The notes: generated from the letters alone by a model not told the origin. 5,709 bases of DNA from Desulfobacterales bacterium (GCA_029940345.1 JAOZRC010000388.1:1-5709); one strand, 5' to 3'; counted from the stretch's first letter, positions 1 to 5,709 are shown. Translations and numbers: made by a program.

Positions 1-69
1 TATACCAATGTGTTAATATACATTTAGCAGTAATTTAGCTAAAAACATCCGTTAACAAATAAAAGGAGT

Positions 70-124
70 GCAGAACCAAAGGTTTAGCATTTTACGCTTT
101 CCTATGCTAAACCTTTGGTTCTGC
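70..124. repeat. Perfect 21-bp inverted repeat, long hairpin
   Basis: Bases 70-90 and 104-124 are exact reverse complements of each other, separated by 13 bases (91-103). The arm begins GCAGAACCAAAGG and continues TTTAGCAT. The stem is interrupted by no mismatch and ends abruptly: the next outer pair is T/T. In RNA or single-stranded DNA this would be a very stable hairpin. No T run directly follows either arm, so it is not a textbook intrinsic terminator, although on the minus-strand reading the bases beyond the arm are moderately T-rich. It could be a dispersed palindromic repeat, the end of an upstream transcript, or a small non-autonomous element. The function is unknown. Confidence 0.85.
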
Positions 125-146
125 TTCACCATTCATTTCCAACCCG

Positions 147-172
147 ACTTGCGGCTTTCAAGTGATTTTTTT
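147..172 (+). terminator. Weak terminator-like stem with T7 tract
   Basis: ACTTG (147-151) pairs with CAAGT (159-163) across a 7-base loop, and after GA comes a run of seven T (166-172). The stem is only five pairs and mostly A/T, so termination would be weak. It lies about 20 bases after the long hairpin at 70-124; together they might end a transcript arriving from the left of the window. This is inference, and no upstream gene is visible. Confidence 0.25.
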
Positions 173-267
173 CCTGAAAAAAGGAAATGAGTTGATATTC
201 ATTTTCAAATTATGTCTTTAAGCATACAAAAAGTTTCTGACCATCTATTGATGAAATGAAAATTCTT

Positions 268-285
268 ATAATATAATTATATTAT
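268..285. other. 18-bp perfect A/T palindrome
   Basis: Bases 268-285 read ATAATATAATTATATTAT and are identical on both strands. The palindrome lies about 40 bases upstream of the predicted -35 box of the fadN promoter. An A/T tract there could act as an UP-like element or a nucleoid-protein or regulator site, or could simply reflect low-complexity A/T sequence. It also contains a TATAAT match starting at 267 that has no fitting -35 box. Confidence 0.4.
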
Positions 286-323
286 TAATGAGTTATAACG
301 AATTCGGGTTCGGTTTATTTCGC

Positions 324-353
324 TTGACAGGAACAATAGTGATCTGATATAGA
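324..353 (+). promoter_or_regulatory. Predicted sigma70-type promoter of fadN-fadA
   Basis: A perfect -35 hexamer TTGACA lies at 324-329 and a -10-like TATAGA (4 of 6 consensus bases) at 348-353, with an 18-base spacer. The expected transcription start is about 359-361, which leaves a leader of roughly 45 bases before the fadN ATG at 406. The match is seen directly; activity is inferred. The -10 is imperfect and the spacer one base long, as expected for a regulated promoter. Confidence 0.6.
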
Positions 354-355
354 AC

Positions 356-369
356 TGAATAGTCATTCA
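356..369. promoter_or_regulatory. Operator-like palindrome over the fadN start point
   Basis: TGAAT (356-360) and ATTCA (365-369) are perfect 5-base arms around AGTC. The site covers the predicted transcription start, a usual place for a repressor. The right half, TCATTCA, resembles the half-site of the Bacillus FadR operator (a TetR-family, acyl-CoA-responsive repressor) as I remember it; the left half is only partly conserved. A TetR-family fatty-acid regulator is therefore a reasonable guess. No regulator gene is in the window, and a 5-base palindrome may occur by chance. Confidence 0.35.
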
Positions 370-393
370 TTGGTAAACAATTATTTTAAAGAC

Positions 394-400
394 AAGGAGG
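394..400 (+). promoter_or_regulatory. Shine-Dalgarno sequence that fixes the fadN start
   Basis: AAGGAGG lies five bases before the ATG at 406. The frame stays open back to a TTG at 370, but that codon has no ribosome binding site and would add twelve residues ahead of the usual N-terminus, so 406 is the chosen start. Confidence 0.9.
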
Positions 401-405
401 CCCTG

Positions 406-2811
406 ATGAAAAGAAAAATACGGACAGCAGCGGTTATCGGTTCCGGCATTATGGGAGGCGGCATCGCGGCGCTGCTTGCCGGCGTCGGTGTGCAAACGCT
501 GTTATTGGATATTGTTCCTTCAGATCTGAAACCGGAAGAGAAAGATAATCCGGCAGCCCGTAATCGTATTGTCAAAAACGGACTTGACGCCGTATTGATG
601 TCAAAGCCCTCATTACTGATGCACAAACACGATGCGGCGCGCATTTCTATCGGTAATTTGGAAGATGATTTCGATAAAATTGCGGCGTATGATTGGATTA
701 TTGAAGTTGTCGTGGAAAACCTGGAAATTAAGCGGTCGCTTTTCCAAAGGATCGAAACAGTGCGGCATGCGGATGCTATCGTATCTTCCAATACCTCCGG
801 AATTCCTCTAAAGGCCATGTCGGAAGGGTTAAGCACTGAATTTAAACAACATTTCTTAGGAACCCATTTTTTTAATCCGGTACGTTATATGCGCCTGTTG
901 GAGATTATCCCAGGAGTGGAGACGCTTCCCGAAGTGCTTGAATTTATATCTAATTATGGTGAAAAAGTATTGGGTAAAGGAATTGTCCTGGCCAAAGATA
1001 CGCCCAATTTTATCGGCAACCGTATCGGTGTGCAAGGTATTGTCCAAACGATGCAGATAATGATCAGCGAAAATTTCAGTATCCCGGAAGTTGACGCACT
1101 ATTCGGTGAGCCTTTGGGACGCCCCAAAACAGCGATGTTCAAGACATGTGATTTGGTGGGACTGGATACAATGAGCCATGTCGCCTGCAACACATACGAT
1201 CTGGTGGAAAACGATGAGGCCCGCGACACGTTTGTCCTGCCTGAATTTGTTGAAAAAATGATTTCTAAAAAATTATTGGGCAACAAAACCAAGAGCGGTT
1301 TTTATAAAAAGGATTTAACGCCGGAGTGGAAAGTGCTGCGTAAGGTGATTAATCATATTTCGCTGGAATATGAAGACCTTGAGAGACCGACATTCCCCTG
1401 TATTGAAAAGGGTAAAAAATTATCAGCGTTATCAGAAAAAATCAGCGCCATTTTATATGGCGAAGATCGCGGCGCCCTGTTTGCATGGAAAGTGATTGCA
1501 AACGGTTTGATTTATGCCGCCAACCGTATTCCCGAAATTGCCGACTCGGTCGTTGAAATCGATAATGCGATGAAATGGGGTTACAATTTTACAAGCGGAC
1601 CGTTTGAAACCTGGGATGCTATCGGCGTTCAAAAATCTGTGGAACGCATGGAAAAAGAGGGGTTTGCAATTCCAGCTAAAATCAAGGCCATGTTAGCCTC
1701 AGGCAACGCCTCTTTCTATAAATTCGAAAACGGTCTGACGTTGTATTATGACTTTGCATCTGGAAGTTATCAAAAAGTGGCGGTCAGCCCTGATAGCATA
1801 TCTCTGGCAGGACTCAAAGGTGCCGGCAAAGAGATTAAGCGTTGCGATTCAGCGTCGCTGATTGATCTGGGTGATGATGTTTTCTGTTGTGAATTCCACA
1901 CCAAAATGAATATCCTCAATGAAGAAATTCTTGATTTTATGAGTGATGCCATTGATTATACCGACGCCAATGGGGCCGGTCTTGTGATCGGGAATCAGGC
2001 TGGCGGCGTTCCCGGTGCTTTTTCGGCTGGCGCCAACTTGAAGTTTATGGCTGAGTTGGCATTAAAAGGCCAATTTGAAAAAATGGATGCGTTTGTTGCC
2101 GGCGGACAGGCGGGTATGCAAAAAGCTAAATATGCATCTTTTCCGGTGGTGGCCGCTCCTTTCGGTCTCGCACTTGGAGGAGCATGTGAACTTTGTTTAG
2201 CGGTAGACCGGATTGTTGCATTGGGCGACCTGTATATGGGTCTGGTGGAAGTCGGCGTCGGTTTGTTGCCTGCCGGCGGCGGTTGTCTGAATTTATGGAA
2301 AAAAATGACGAGTACCGTTCCTCTGGCCGTAACCGGTCTGGACCTGGCTAAATTTTTTATCCCTGCATTTATGAATATTGCCATGGCCAAGGTGTCTACT
2401 TCAGCGGCTGACGCGCGTGCAAATGGATTCTTAGGGCCGCAAGATCGCATTGTTTTCAATCGGGACCAACTGATTGGCGAAGCCAAAAAAGAGGTGCTTA
2501 AAATGGTAGATGAAGGGTATGCACCGCCTTTAAGAAAACCGATTAAGGTATTCGGCGAATCCGCCCGGGGGATGCTCAATGCGGAAATTGCCAATTTGCT
2601 CAATGCCGGTTTTGTCAGTGAATATGATGCCTATTTAGCTCGCCGGATTGCGTATGTCGTTAGCGGTGGGGAAGTCGCGGCCAATAGCCGTATTGATGAG
2701 GAAGTCATTCTTAAACTGGAACGTATGACATTCATTGATCTTTGGAAACAGGAAAAAACCCAGGCGCGGGTTGAACATACGCTTAAAACCGGCAAACCGC
2801 TTCGTAATTAA
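406..2811 (+). CDS. fadN: 3-hydroxyacyl-CoA dehydrogenase / enoyl-CoA hydratase, FadN type
   Basis: This 801-residue cytosolic beta-oxidation enzyme should hydrate trans-2-enoyl-CoA and oxidise the resulting L-3-hydroxyacyl-CoA with NAD+ to 3-ketoacyl-CoA. The N-terminus is a Rossmann fold with GSGIMG at residues 12-17. An SNTSG motif follows near 128-132, then the catalytic pair His154 (in GTHFFNP) and Glu166, twelve residues apart as in the family, and Asn205 in KDTPNFIGN. A second dehydrogenase C-terminal helical domain covers about 355-430 (NFTSGPFETWDAIG). The crotonase domain lies at about 500-680: FSAGANLK at 539-546 forms the first oxyanion-hole segment, and Glu595 (GGACEL) and Glu615 (GLVEVGVG) are the two acid/base residues, with the usual spacing of 20. 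The C-terminus ends in GKPLRN. Dehydrogenase before hydratase is the reverse of E. coli FadB/FadJ and matches Bacillus FadN (about 790 residues). It heads an operon with the thiolase gene 58 bases downstream. Chain-length preference cannot be read from the sequence. Confidence 0.93.
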   Translation: MKRKIRTAAVIGSGIMGGGIAALLAGVGVQTLLLDIVPSDLKPEEKDNPAARNRIVKNGLDAVLMSKPSLLMHKHDAARISIGNLEDDFDKIAAYDWIIEVVVENLEIKRSLFQRIETVRHADAIVSSNTSGIPLKAMSEGLSTEFKQHFLGTHFFNPVRYMRLLEIIPGVETLPEVLEFISNYGEKVLGKGIVLAKDTPNFIGNRIGVQGIVQTMQIMISENFSIPEVDALFGEPLGRPKTAMFKTCDLVGLDTMSHVACNTYDLVENDEARDTFVLPEFVEKMISKKLLGNKTKSGFYKKDLTPEWKVLRKVINHISLEYEDLERPTFPCIEKGKKLSALSEKISAILYGEDRGALFAWKVIANGLIYAANRIPEIADSVVEIDNAMKWGYNFTSGPFETWDAIGVQKSVERMEKEGFAIPAKIKAMLASGNASFYKFENGLTLYYDFASGSYQKVAVSPDSISLAGLKGAGKEIKRCDSASLIDLGDDVFCCEFHTKMNILNEEILDFMSDAIDYTDANGAGLVIGNQAGGVPGAFSAGANLKFMAELALKGQFEKMDAFVAGGQAGMQKAKYASFPVVAAPFGLALGGACELCLAVDRIVALGDLYMGLVEVGVGLLPAGGGCLNLWKKMTSTVPLAVTGLDLAKFFIPAFMNIAMAKVSTSAADARANGFLGPQDRIVFNRDQLIGEAKKEVLKMVDEGYAPPLRKPIKVFGESARGMLNAEIANLLNAGFVSEYDAYLARRIAYVVSGGEVAANSRIDEEVILKLERMTFIDLWKQEKTQARVEHTLKTGKPLRN

Positions 2812-2820
2812 GCCAAGCAA

Positions 2821-2850
2821 GGTGTAAATGATTTTGAAAATCGTTTTACC
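2821..2850 (+). promoter_or_regulatory. Intercistronic hairpin between fadN and fadA
   Basis: Bases 2821-2850 fold on themselves: GGTG pairs with the terminal TACC (one G-T wobble), then after one T/T mismatch AAATGAT pairs with ATCGTTT (one wobble), leaving a small TTGA-type loop. It starts nine bases after the fadN stop and ends three bases before the fadA Shine-Dalgarno sequence. There is no T tract, so it is not a terminator. It may protect the mRNA or tune thiolase translation; this is inference. Confidence 0.5.
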
Positions 2851-2853
2851 ATC

Positions 2854-2862
2854 AAAGGAGGA
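2854..2862 (+). promoter_or_regulatory. Strong Shine-Dalgarno sequence that fixes the fadA start
   Basis: AAAGGAGGA precedes the ATG at 2870, with eight bases between AGGAGG and the start codon. An earlier in-frame ATG at 2828 has no comparable site, lies inside the hairpin at 2821-2850, and would add 14 residues before the conserved thiolase N-terminus (MRDAYIVTAKRTP). Confidence 0.9.
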
Positions 2863-2869
2863 ATTAGGT

Positions 2870-4054
2870 ATGAGAGATGCATATATTGTAACAGCCAAGC
2901 GAACACCGGGGTGCAAACAGCGCAAAGGCGCTTTTAAAGACACCCGTCCGGAGGATCTGATCACTTTTATCCTGGATGCGGCGATGTCGGCCACGCCCGG
3001 TTTAGAAAAAAAAGATGTTGAAGATTTGATGATCGGGTGTTCATTTCCCGAAGCCGAACAGGGGCTGAATATCGGTCGAATCGTATCCCAAATAGCCGGG
3101 TTTCCCACAGGGACATCTGGCGCCACCATTAATCGTTTTTGCGCTTCGGGTCTTGAAGCGATTGCCTTGGCGTCTTTGCGTGTGATGTCCGGATGGTCTG
3201 ATATCGTCATTGGCGGCGGCGTCGAAGCCATGACGTATGTTCCTATCGGCGGTTATTTACCCCGTCCGCATCCGGAGTATTCGGAAGATAGCGCCAATTA
3301 TTACATGTCAATGGGTATCACTGCCGACAATGTCGCCAAACGATATAAGATTGCCCGTGAAGATCAGGATGAATTTGCTTATCTGTCGCATAAAAAAGCG
3401 GCGTTTGCGCGTGATAACAATTTGTATAAAGAGTTGACGCCAACGCCCGCAACCCGGTTTGTCCTGCAACCGGATGGGATTTATAAAAAAGAGACCTTTA
3501 TTCAAGCGGCAGATGATGGCATTCGGGATACGACAACCGCGGAGGGCCTTGCCAAACTGAATCCGGTGTTTACGGCCGGAGGCACGGTCACTGCGGGGAA
3601 TTCAAGTCAAATGACAGATGGTGCGGCCGTTACAATTATTATGAGCGAAGCCAAAGTCAAAGAATTGGGCTTAAAGCCGTTAGCCAAATTGAAATATTAC
3701 ACCACCGTTGGATGTCGTCCGGATGAAATGGGCGTGGGGCCCAGGTATGCGATCCCCAAACTTCTCAAAAAAGCGGGAATGGATATAAAAGATATCGGTG
3801 TATGGGAGATCAATGAGGCCTTTGCTTCCCAGGCACTCTACTGTATCCGCGAACTGGGGCTGGAAAAAGAGATCGACAATATCAACATTCACGGCGGAGC
3901 TATCGCTTTGGGCCATCCTTTGGGATGCACGGGAGCCAAACTATGCGCCCAACTGCTCACCAATATGCGCGAACGCGGCGTCAAATACGGTGTTGAATCC
4001 ATGTGCGTGGGTGGCGGCATGGGTGCGGCGGCGCTATTTGAATTGTGTGATTAA
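2870..4054 (+). CDS. fadA: Acetyl-CoA C-acyltransferase (3-ketoacyl-CoA thiolase)
   Basis: This 394-residue thiolase should cleave 3-ketoacyl-CoA with CoA into acetyl-CoA and an acyl-CoA two carbons shorter, the last step of beta-oxidation. All family signatures are visible. The nucleophile is Cys91 in NRFCASGLEA, followed by GGGVEAM. The substrate loop reads YMSMGITADNVAKRY, as in degradative FadA/FadI thiolases. NEAFA is at 315-319, His349 is in GGAIALGHPLG, and the acid/base Cys379 is in CVGGGMGAA close to the C-terminus. Length and spacing are those of a complete enzyme. The gene follows fadN at 58 bases with its own strong ribosome binding site; the two products probably form a multienzyme complex, as FadN/FadA-like partners do. 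A biosynthetic acetoacetyl-CoA thiolase is the main alternative, but the neighbour and the substrate loop favour degradation. The codons look like those of its neighbours. Confidence 0.93.
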   Translation: MRDAYIVTAKRTPGCKQRKGAFKDTRPEDLITFILDAAMSATPGLEKKDVEDLMIGCSFPEAEQGLNIGRIVSQIAGFPTGTSGATINRFCASGLEAIALASLRVMSGWSDIVIGGGVEAMTYVPIGGYLPRPHPEYSEDSANYYMSMGITADNVAKRYKIAREDQDEFAYLSHKKAAFARDNNLYKELTPTPATRFVLQPDGIYKKETFIQAADDGIRDTTTAEGLAKLNPVFTAGGTVTAGNSSQMTDGAAVTIIMSEAKVKELGLKPLAKLKYYTTVGCRPDEMGVGPRYAIPKLLKKAGMDIKDIGVWEINEAFASQALYCIRELGLEKEIDNINIHGGAIALGHPLGCTGAKLCAQLLTNMRERGVKYGVESMCVGGGMGAAALFELCD

Positions 4055-4076
4055 CCGGAGGGCCTGGTAAAAAGCG

Positions 4077-4102
4077 CGTTCCCACGCTCCGGCGTGGGAA
4101 CG
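4077..4102. repeat. REP-like GC-rich palindrome with UCCG tetraloop
   Basis: CGTTCCCACGC (4077-4087) and GCGTGGGAACG (4092-4102) are perfect 11-base arms around TCCG. In RNA the loop closes as C(UCCG)G, a member of the very stable UNCG class. GCG at 4074-4076 can pair with CGC at 4108-4110 beyond a five-base bulge. The sequence resembles a dispersed palindrome I recall from many Gram-negative intergenic regions and from REP elements linked to RAYT transposases; this is memory, not a search. No T run follows, so it would act as an mRNA 3' end stabiliser or a weak terminator at most. Confidence 0.7.
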
Positions 4103-4149
4103 TATAGCGCACAAGTGCACCTTGAAATAACGCGGCCTGAACAGAGGGG

Positions 4150-4167
4150 GATGTAAACGGTTACATC
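4150..4167. promoter_or_regulatory. Inverted repeat upstream of gpmI, possible operator
   Basis: GATGTAA (4150-4156) and TTACATC (4161-4167) are perfect 7-base arms around ACGG, 28 bases before the gpmI start and 10 bases before its Shine-Dalgarno sequence. The size suits a dimeric regulator, but it could equally be a small RNA hairpin in the leader. No known regulator is recognised. Confidence 0.35.
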
Positions 4168-4177
4168 AGCATCATTC

Positions 4178-4183
4178 GGAGGA
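4178..4183 (+). promoter_or_regulatory. Shine-Dalgarno sequence of gpmI, long spacing
   Basis: GGAGGA is followed by twelve A/T-rich bases before the ATG at 4196, longer than the usual five to nine. No other in-frame start codon lies between them, and the conserved N-terminus begins right after this ATG, so the start is secure in spite of the spacing. Confidence 0.75.
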
Positions 4184-4195
4184 AAAATAAATAGT

Positions 4196-5709
4196 ATGAA
4201 TAGGATAAAACCGGTAAGCATTATTATCATGGACGGCTGGGGCGTTGCGCCGAATGATGCAAAAAACGCATTGGCCAAAGCGAATACCCCTGATTTGGAT
4301 CAATTGGTATCCACGTATCCGAACACTGTTTTAAGAGCCGAAGGGCTTAATGTCGGCCTGCCGCCGGGTAATCAGGGTAACTCCGAAGTGGGCCATCTGA
4401 ACATTGGCGCCGGCAGGATTGTAAAGCAAATGCTGGTGCGCATTGATGATGACATTGAAAATGGACGCTTTTATGATAACCAGGCGTTAAAAAAGGCGAT
4501 TCGGCATTGCCTGAAAAATGACTCTGCTTTACATCTAATGGGACTTGTGCAGGATCAAGGTGTGCATGCCGTCACCCGGCACGCAAATGCCCTGCTAATG
4601 CTTTGCCGTAAGATGAATTTTGACAATGTTTTTGTTCATGTATTCGCTGACGGACGCGATACACCGCCAAAGTCCGCTTCTGAATATATTCAGGCGCTTG
4701 AAGCGGGTATTCGTAAAGCGGGTCGGGGCAAAATCGGTTCTGTTATCGGCCGGTATTATGCAATGGACCGTGACACCAATTGGGATCGCATTAAGATCGC
4801 GTACGACGGCCTTACCCAATGCCAAGGCAGCGTGTGTGAAAACTGGCAATCAGCCATTGATAAAGCTTACAGCGCCGGTGAAACCGATGAATTTATCAAA
4901 CCCAAAATAATTAAAGGCTTTTCCGGAATCCATTCGGGCGATGCGGTGATCTGTTTCAATTTCCGGTTGGATCGGGCCAGGGAGATTACGCATGCCTTTA
5001 CGGATAGCGGTTTTGACGGTTTTAAAAGAGCTAAACTTGAAATTAATTATACCGGTTTTACCCAATACTATGCTGACGGTGAATTTGAATTCGCATTTCC
5101 CCCGATAAAGCAAAAGAATATCCTCGGCCAGGTTTTAAGTGATCACGGTCTTAAGCAACTGAGATGTGCCGAGACCGAGAAATACGCCCATGTGACCTTT
5201 TTTTTTAACGATTCCGATGAAACCCCTTTTGAGGGCGAAGAGCGCATACTGGCACCATCACCCAAGGTGGCAACGTATGATTTACAACCGGAAATGAGCG
5301 CTTATGAAGTGCGCGACAAGCTTTTGGAAGCGATCTCCGCCGATACTTATGACGTCATTATCTGCAATTTTGCCAATGGCGATATGGTGGGGCACACCGG
5401 TGTGTTTGACGCTGTTGTCAAGGCCGCCGAAACCGTGGATACATGCGTGGGCGCGGTTACCGATGCGATCCTCCGAAAAAACGGCGTCGCCATTATTACG
5501 GCGGATCATGGCAACGCTGAATGTATGTTGCTTCCGGACGGAACACCAATGACGGCTCATACGACCAACCCGGTTCCTGTGATTGTCTGCGGCGTTGGTG
5601 ATGTGAATCTGATAAAAGGGGGCAAACTCTGTGATATCGCTCCCACCCTTCTGAAAATACTGGACATTGAGCAACCTGTGGAGATGACCGGGCAGGCGCT
5701 GTTCCGGTA
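4196..5709 (+). CDS. gpmI: 2,3-bisphosphoglycerate-independent phosphoglycerate mutase (3' end cut)
   Basis: This cytosolic enzyme interconverts 3- and 2-phosphoglycerate in glycolysis and gluconeogenesis and belongs to the alkaline phosphatase superfamily with two metal ions, usually Mn. 504 codons are present; the window ends with TA, consistent with TAA or TAG next, and the last residues (MTGQALF) align with the usual C-terminus, so almost nothing is missing. Asp13 (MDGWG) and the phosphorylated Ser63 (GNSEVGHLN) are present. So are His124, Arg154 (DGRDTPP), Arg186 and Arg192 (GRYYAMDRD), Arg257 and Arg260 (FRLDR), Lys329 (AETEKYAH), Asp396 and His400 (DMVGH), Asp437-His438 (ADHGN) and His455. 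These match the Geobacillus stearothermophilus residues with small constant offsets. The motif around His124 reads QDQGVHAVTRH instead of the common SDGGVHSH. The gene lies 141 bases after fadA and is functionally unrelated to it. Confidence 0.95.
   Translation, partial: MNRIKPVSIIIMDGWGVAPNDAKNALAKANTPDLDQLVSTYPNTVLRAEGLNVGLPPGNQGNSEVGHLNIGAGRIVKQMLVRIDDDIENGRFYDNQALKKAIRHCLKNDSALHLMGLVQDQGVHAVTRHANALLMLCRKMNFDNVFVHVFADGRDTPPKSASEYIQALEAGIRKAGRGKIGSVIGRYYAMDRDTNWDRIKIAYDGLTQCQGSVCENWQSAIDKAYSAGETDEFIKPKIIKGFSGIHSGDAVICFNFRLDRAREITHAFTDSGFDGFKRAKLEINYTGFTQYYADGEFEFAFPPIKQKNILGQVLSDHGLKQLRCAETEKYAHVTFFFNDSDETPFEGEERILAPSPKVATYDLQPEMSAYEVRDKLLEAISADTYDVIICNFANGDMVGHTGVFDAVVKAAETVDTCVGAVTDAILRKNGVAIITADHGNAECMLLPDGTPMTAHTTNPVPVIVCGVGDVNLIKGGKLCDIAPTLLKILDIEQPVEMTGQALFR

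Larger units (their letters stand above)
1..405. other. Leading non-coding region upstream of fadN
   Basis: No convincing reading frame lies in this stretch on either strand apart from a frame antisense to fadN that enters its right edge. It is clearly richer in A and T than the genes. It holds a perfect long inverted repeat (70-124), a short stem followed by seven T (147-172), an A/T palindrome (268-285), a promoter (324-353) and an operator-like palindrome (356-369). The first 60 bases could include the tail or trailer of a gene outside the window, but nothing in them can be recognised. Confidence 0.75.
4055..4195. other. Spacer between fadA and gpmI
   Basis: These 141 bases hold a GC-rich perfect hairpin (4077-4102), an 18-bp inverted repeat (4150-4167) and the gpmI ribosome binding site (4178-4183). 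I found no convincing -35/-10 pair and no T-tract terminator, so it is open whether gpmI has its own promoter or is read through from fadNA. Confidence 0.6.

Noticed and set aside
51..130. Integron attC-like recombination site around the 21-bp hairpin
   Set aside because: attC sites have imperfect arms with unpaired bases and a GTTRRRY end. Here the stem is perfect and no matching right-hand core follows.
249..272. Promoter with TATAAT at 267-272
   Set aside because: The nearest TTGA-like sequence gives a spacer of only 13-14 bases, and no good -35 box lies at 16-18 bases; the hexamer is part of the A/T palindrome.
370..405. TTG at 370 as an upstream start for fadN
   Set aside because: It has no Shine-Dalgarno sequence, whereas ATG 406 has AAGGAGG at five bases and gives the normal N-terminus.
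381..836. Open minus-strand frames opposite fadN, including 381-836 and 1995-2603
   Set aside because: They lie antisense to a gene with clear family motifs, and their translations have no recognisable domain or ribosome binding site. They are by-products of codon use in fadN.
2828..2869. ATG at 2828 as the start for fadA
   Set aside because: It lies within a hairpin, has only a weak upstream purine stretch, and adds residues not seen at thiolase N-termini; ATG 2870 has an excellent ribosome binding site.
2635..3231. Minus-strand frame of 198 codons across the fadN-fadA junction
   Set aside because: It is antisense to two well-supported genes, has a low-complexity translation and shows no family motif.
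4074..4110. Intrinsic terminator after fadA
   Set aside because: The hairpin is strong, but the bases after it (TATAGCGCAC) contain no T tract, so a REP-like element is the better description.
5282..5674. Minus-strand frame of 130 codons and plus-strand frame 5304-5552 inside gpmI
   Set aside because: Both overlap conserved active-site segments of gpmI (DMVGH, ADHGN) and look like nothing on their own.
1..5709. CRISPR array, tRNA, rRNA, insertion sequence, phage or defence genes
   Set aside because: No regularly spaced direct repeats, no tRNA-like cloverleaf, no transposase motif and no such reading frames were seen on either strand.

Overview
This window carries two complete fatty-acid beta-oxidation genes followed by a glycolytic gene that runs to the right edge, all on the + strand. 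The first encodes a two-function enzyme with 3-hydroxyacyl-CoA dehydrogenase first and enoyl-CoA hydratase second (FadN type, 406-2811). The second encodes a thiolase (FadA type, 2870-4054). The third encodes 2,3-bisphosphoglycerate-independent phosphoglycerate mutase (gpmI, 4196 to beyond 5709). It was probably not picked out as an open frame because it has no complete stop inside the window, but every catalytic residue of the family can be read from it.

Layout. Positions 1-405 hold no gene. This stretch contains a perfect 21-bp inverted repeat (70-124), a weak terminator-like element (147-172), an 18-bp A/T palindrome (268-285), and a good sigma70-type promoter (324-353) with a small palindrome (356-369) over its predicted start point. 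Then come the Shine-Dalgarno sequence and start of fadN. fadN and fadA are 58 bases apart and almost surely form one operon; an imperfect hairpin (2821-2850) lies between them, just before the fadA ribosome binding site. The 141-base spacer before gpmI holds a GC-rich hairpin with a cUCCGg tetraloop (4077-4102), of the kind seen as dispersed REP-like repeats, and a separate 18-bp inverted repeat (4150-4167).

How the genes work together. FadN would hydrate trans-2-enoyl-CoA and oxidise the L-3-hydroxyacyl-CoA to 3-ketoacyl-CoA. FadA would cleave this with CoA to acetyl-CoA and a shortened acyl-CoA. The acyl-CoA dehydrogenase and acyl-CoA ligase needed for a full cycle are not in the window. 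gpmI (3-phosphoglycerate to/from 2-phosphoglycerate) is a housekeeping neighbour with no direct functional tie.

Organism. Base composition is moderate (mid to high 40s % GC by eye, not computed), ribosome binding sites are strong, and spacers are moderately long. The FadN/FadA pair is best known from Bacillus, but this domain order also occurs in many Gram-negative environmental lineages, and the REP-like hairpin suggests a Gram-negative such as a Desulfobacterota or related phylum. This is a low-confidence guess. I see no phage, CRISPR, transposase or defence gene, and no clear sign of an undescribed system. The most interesting material is in the non-coding stretches.
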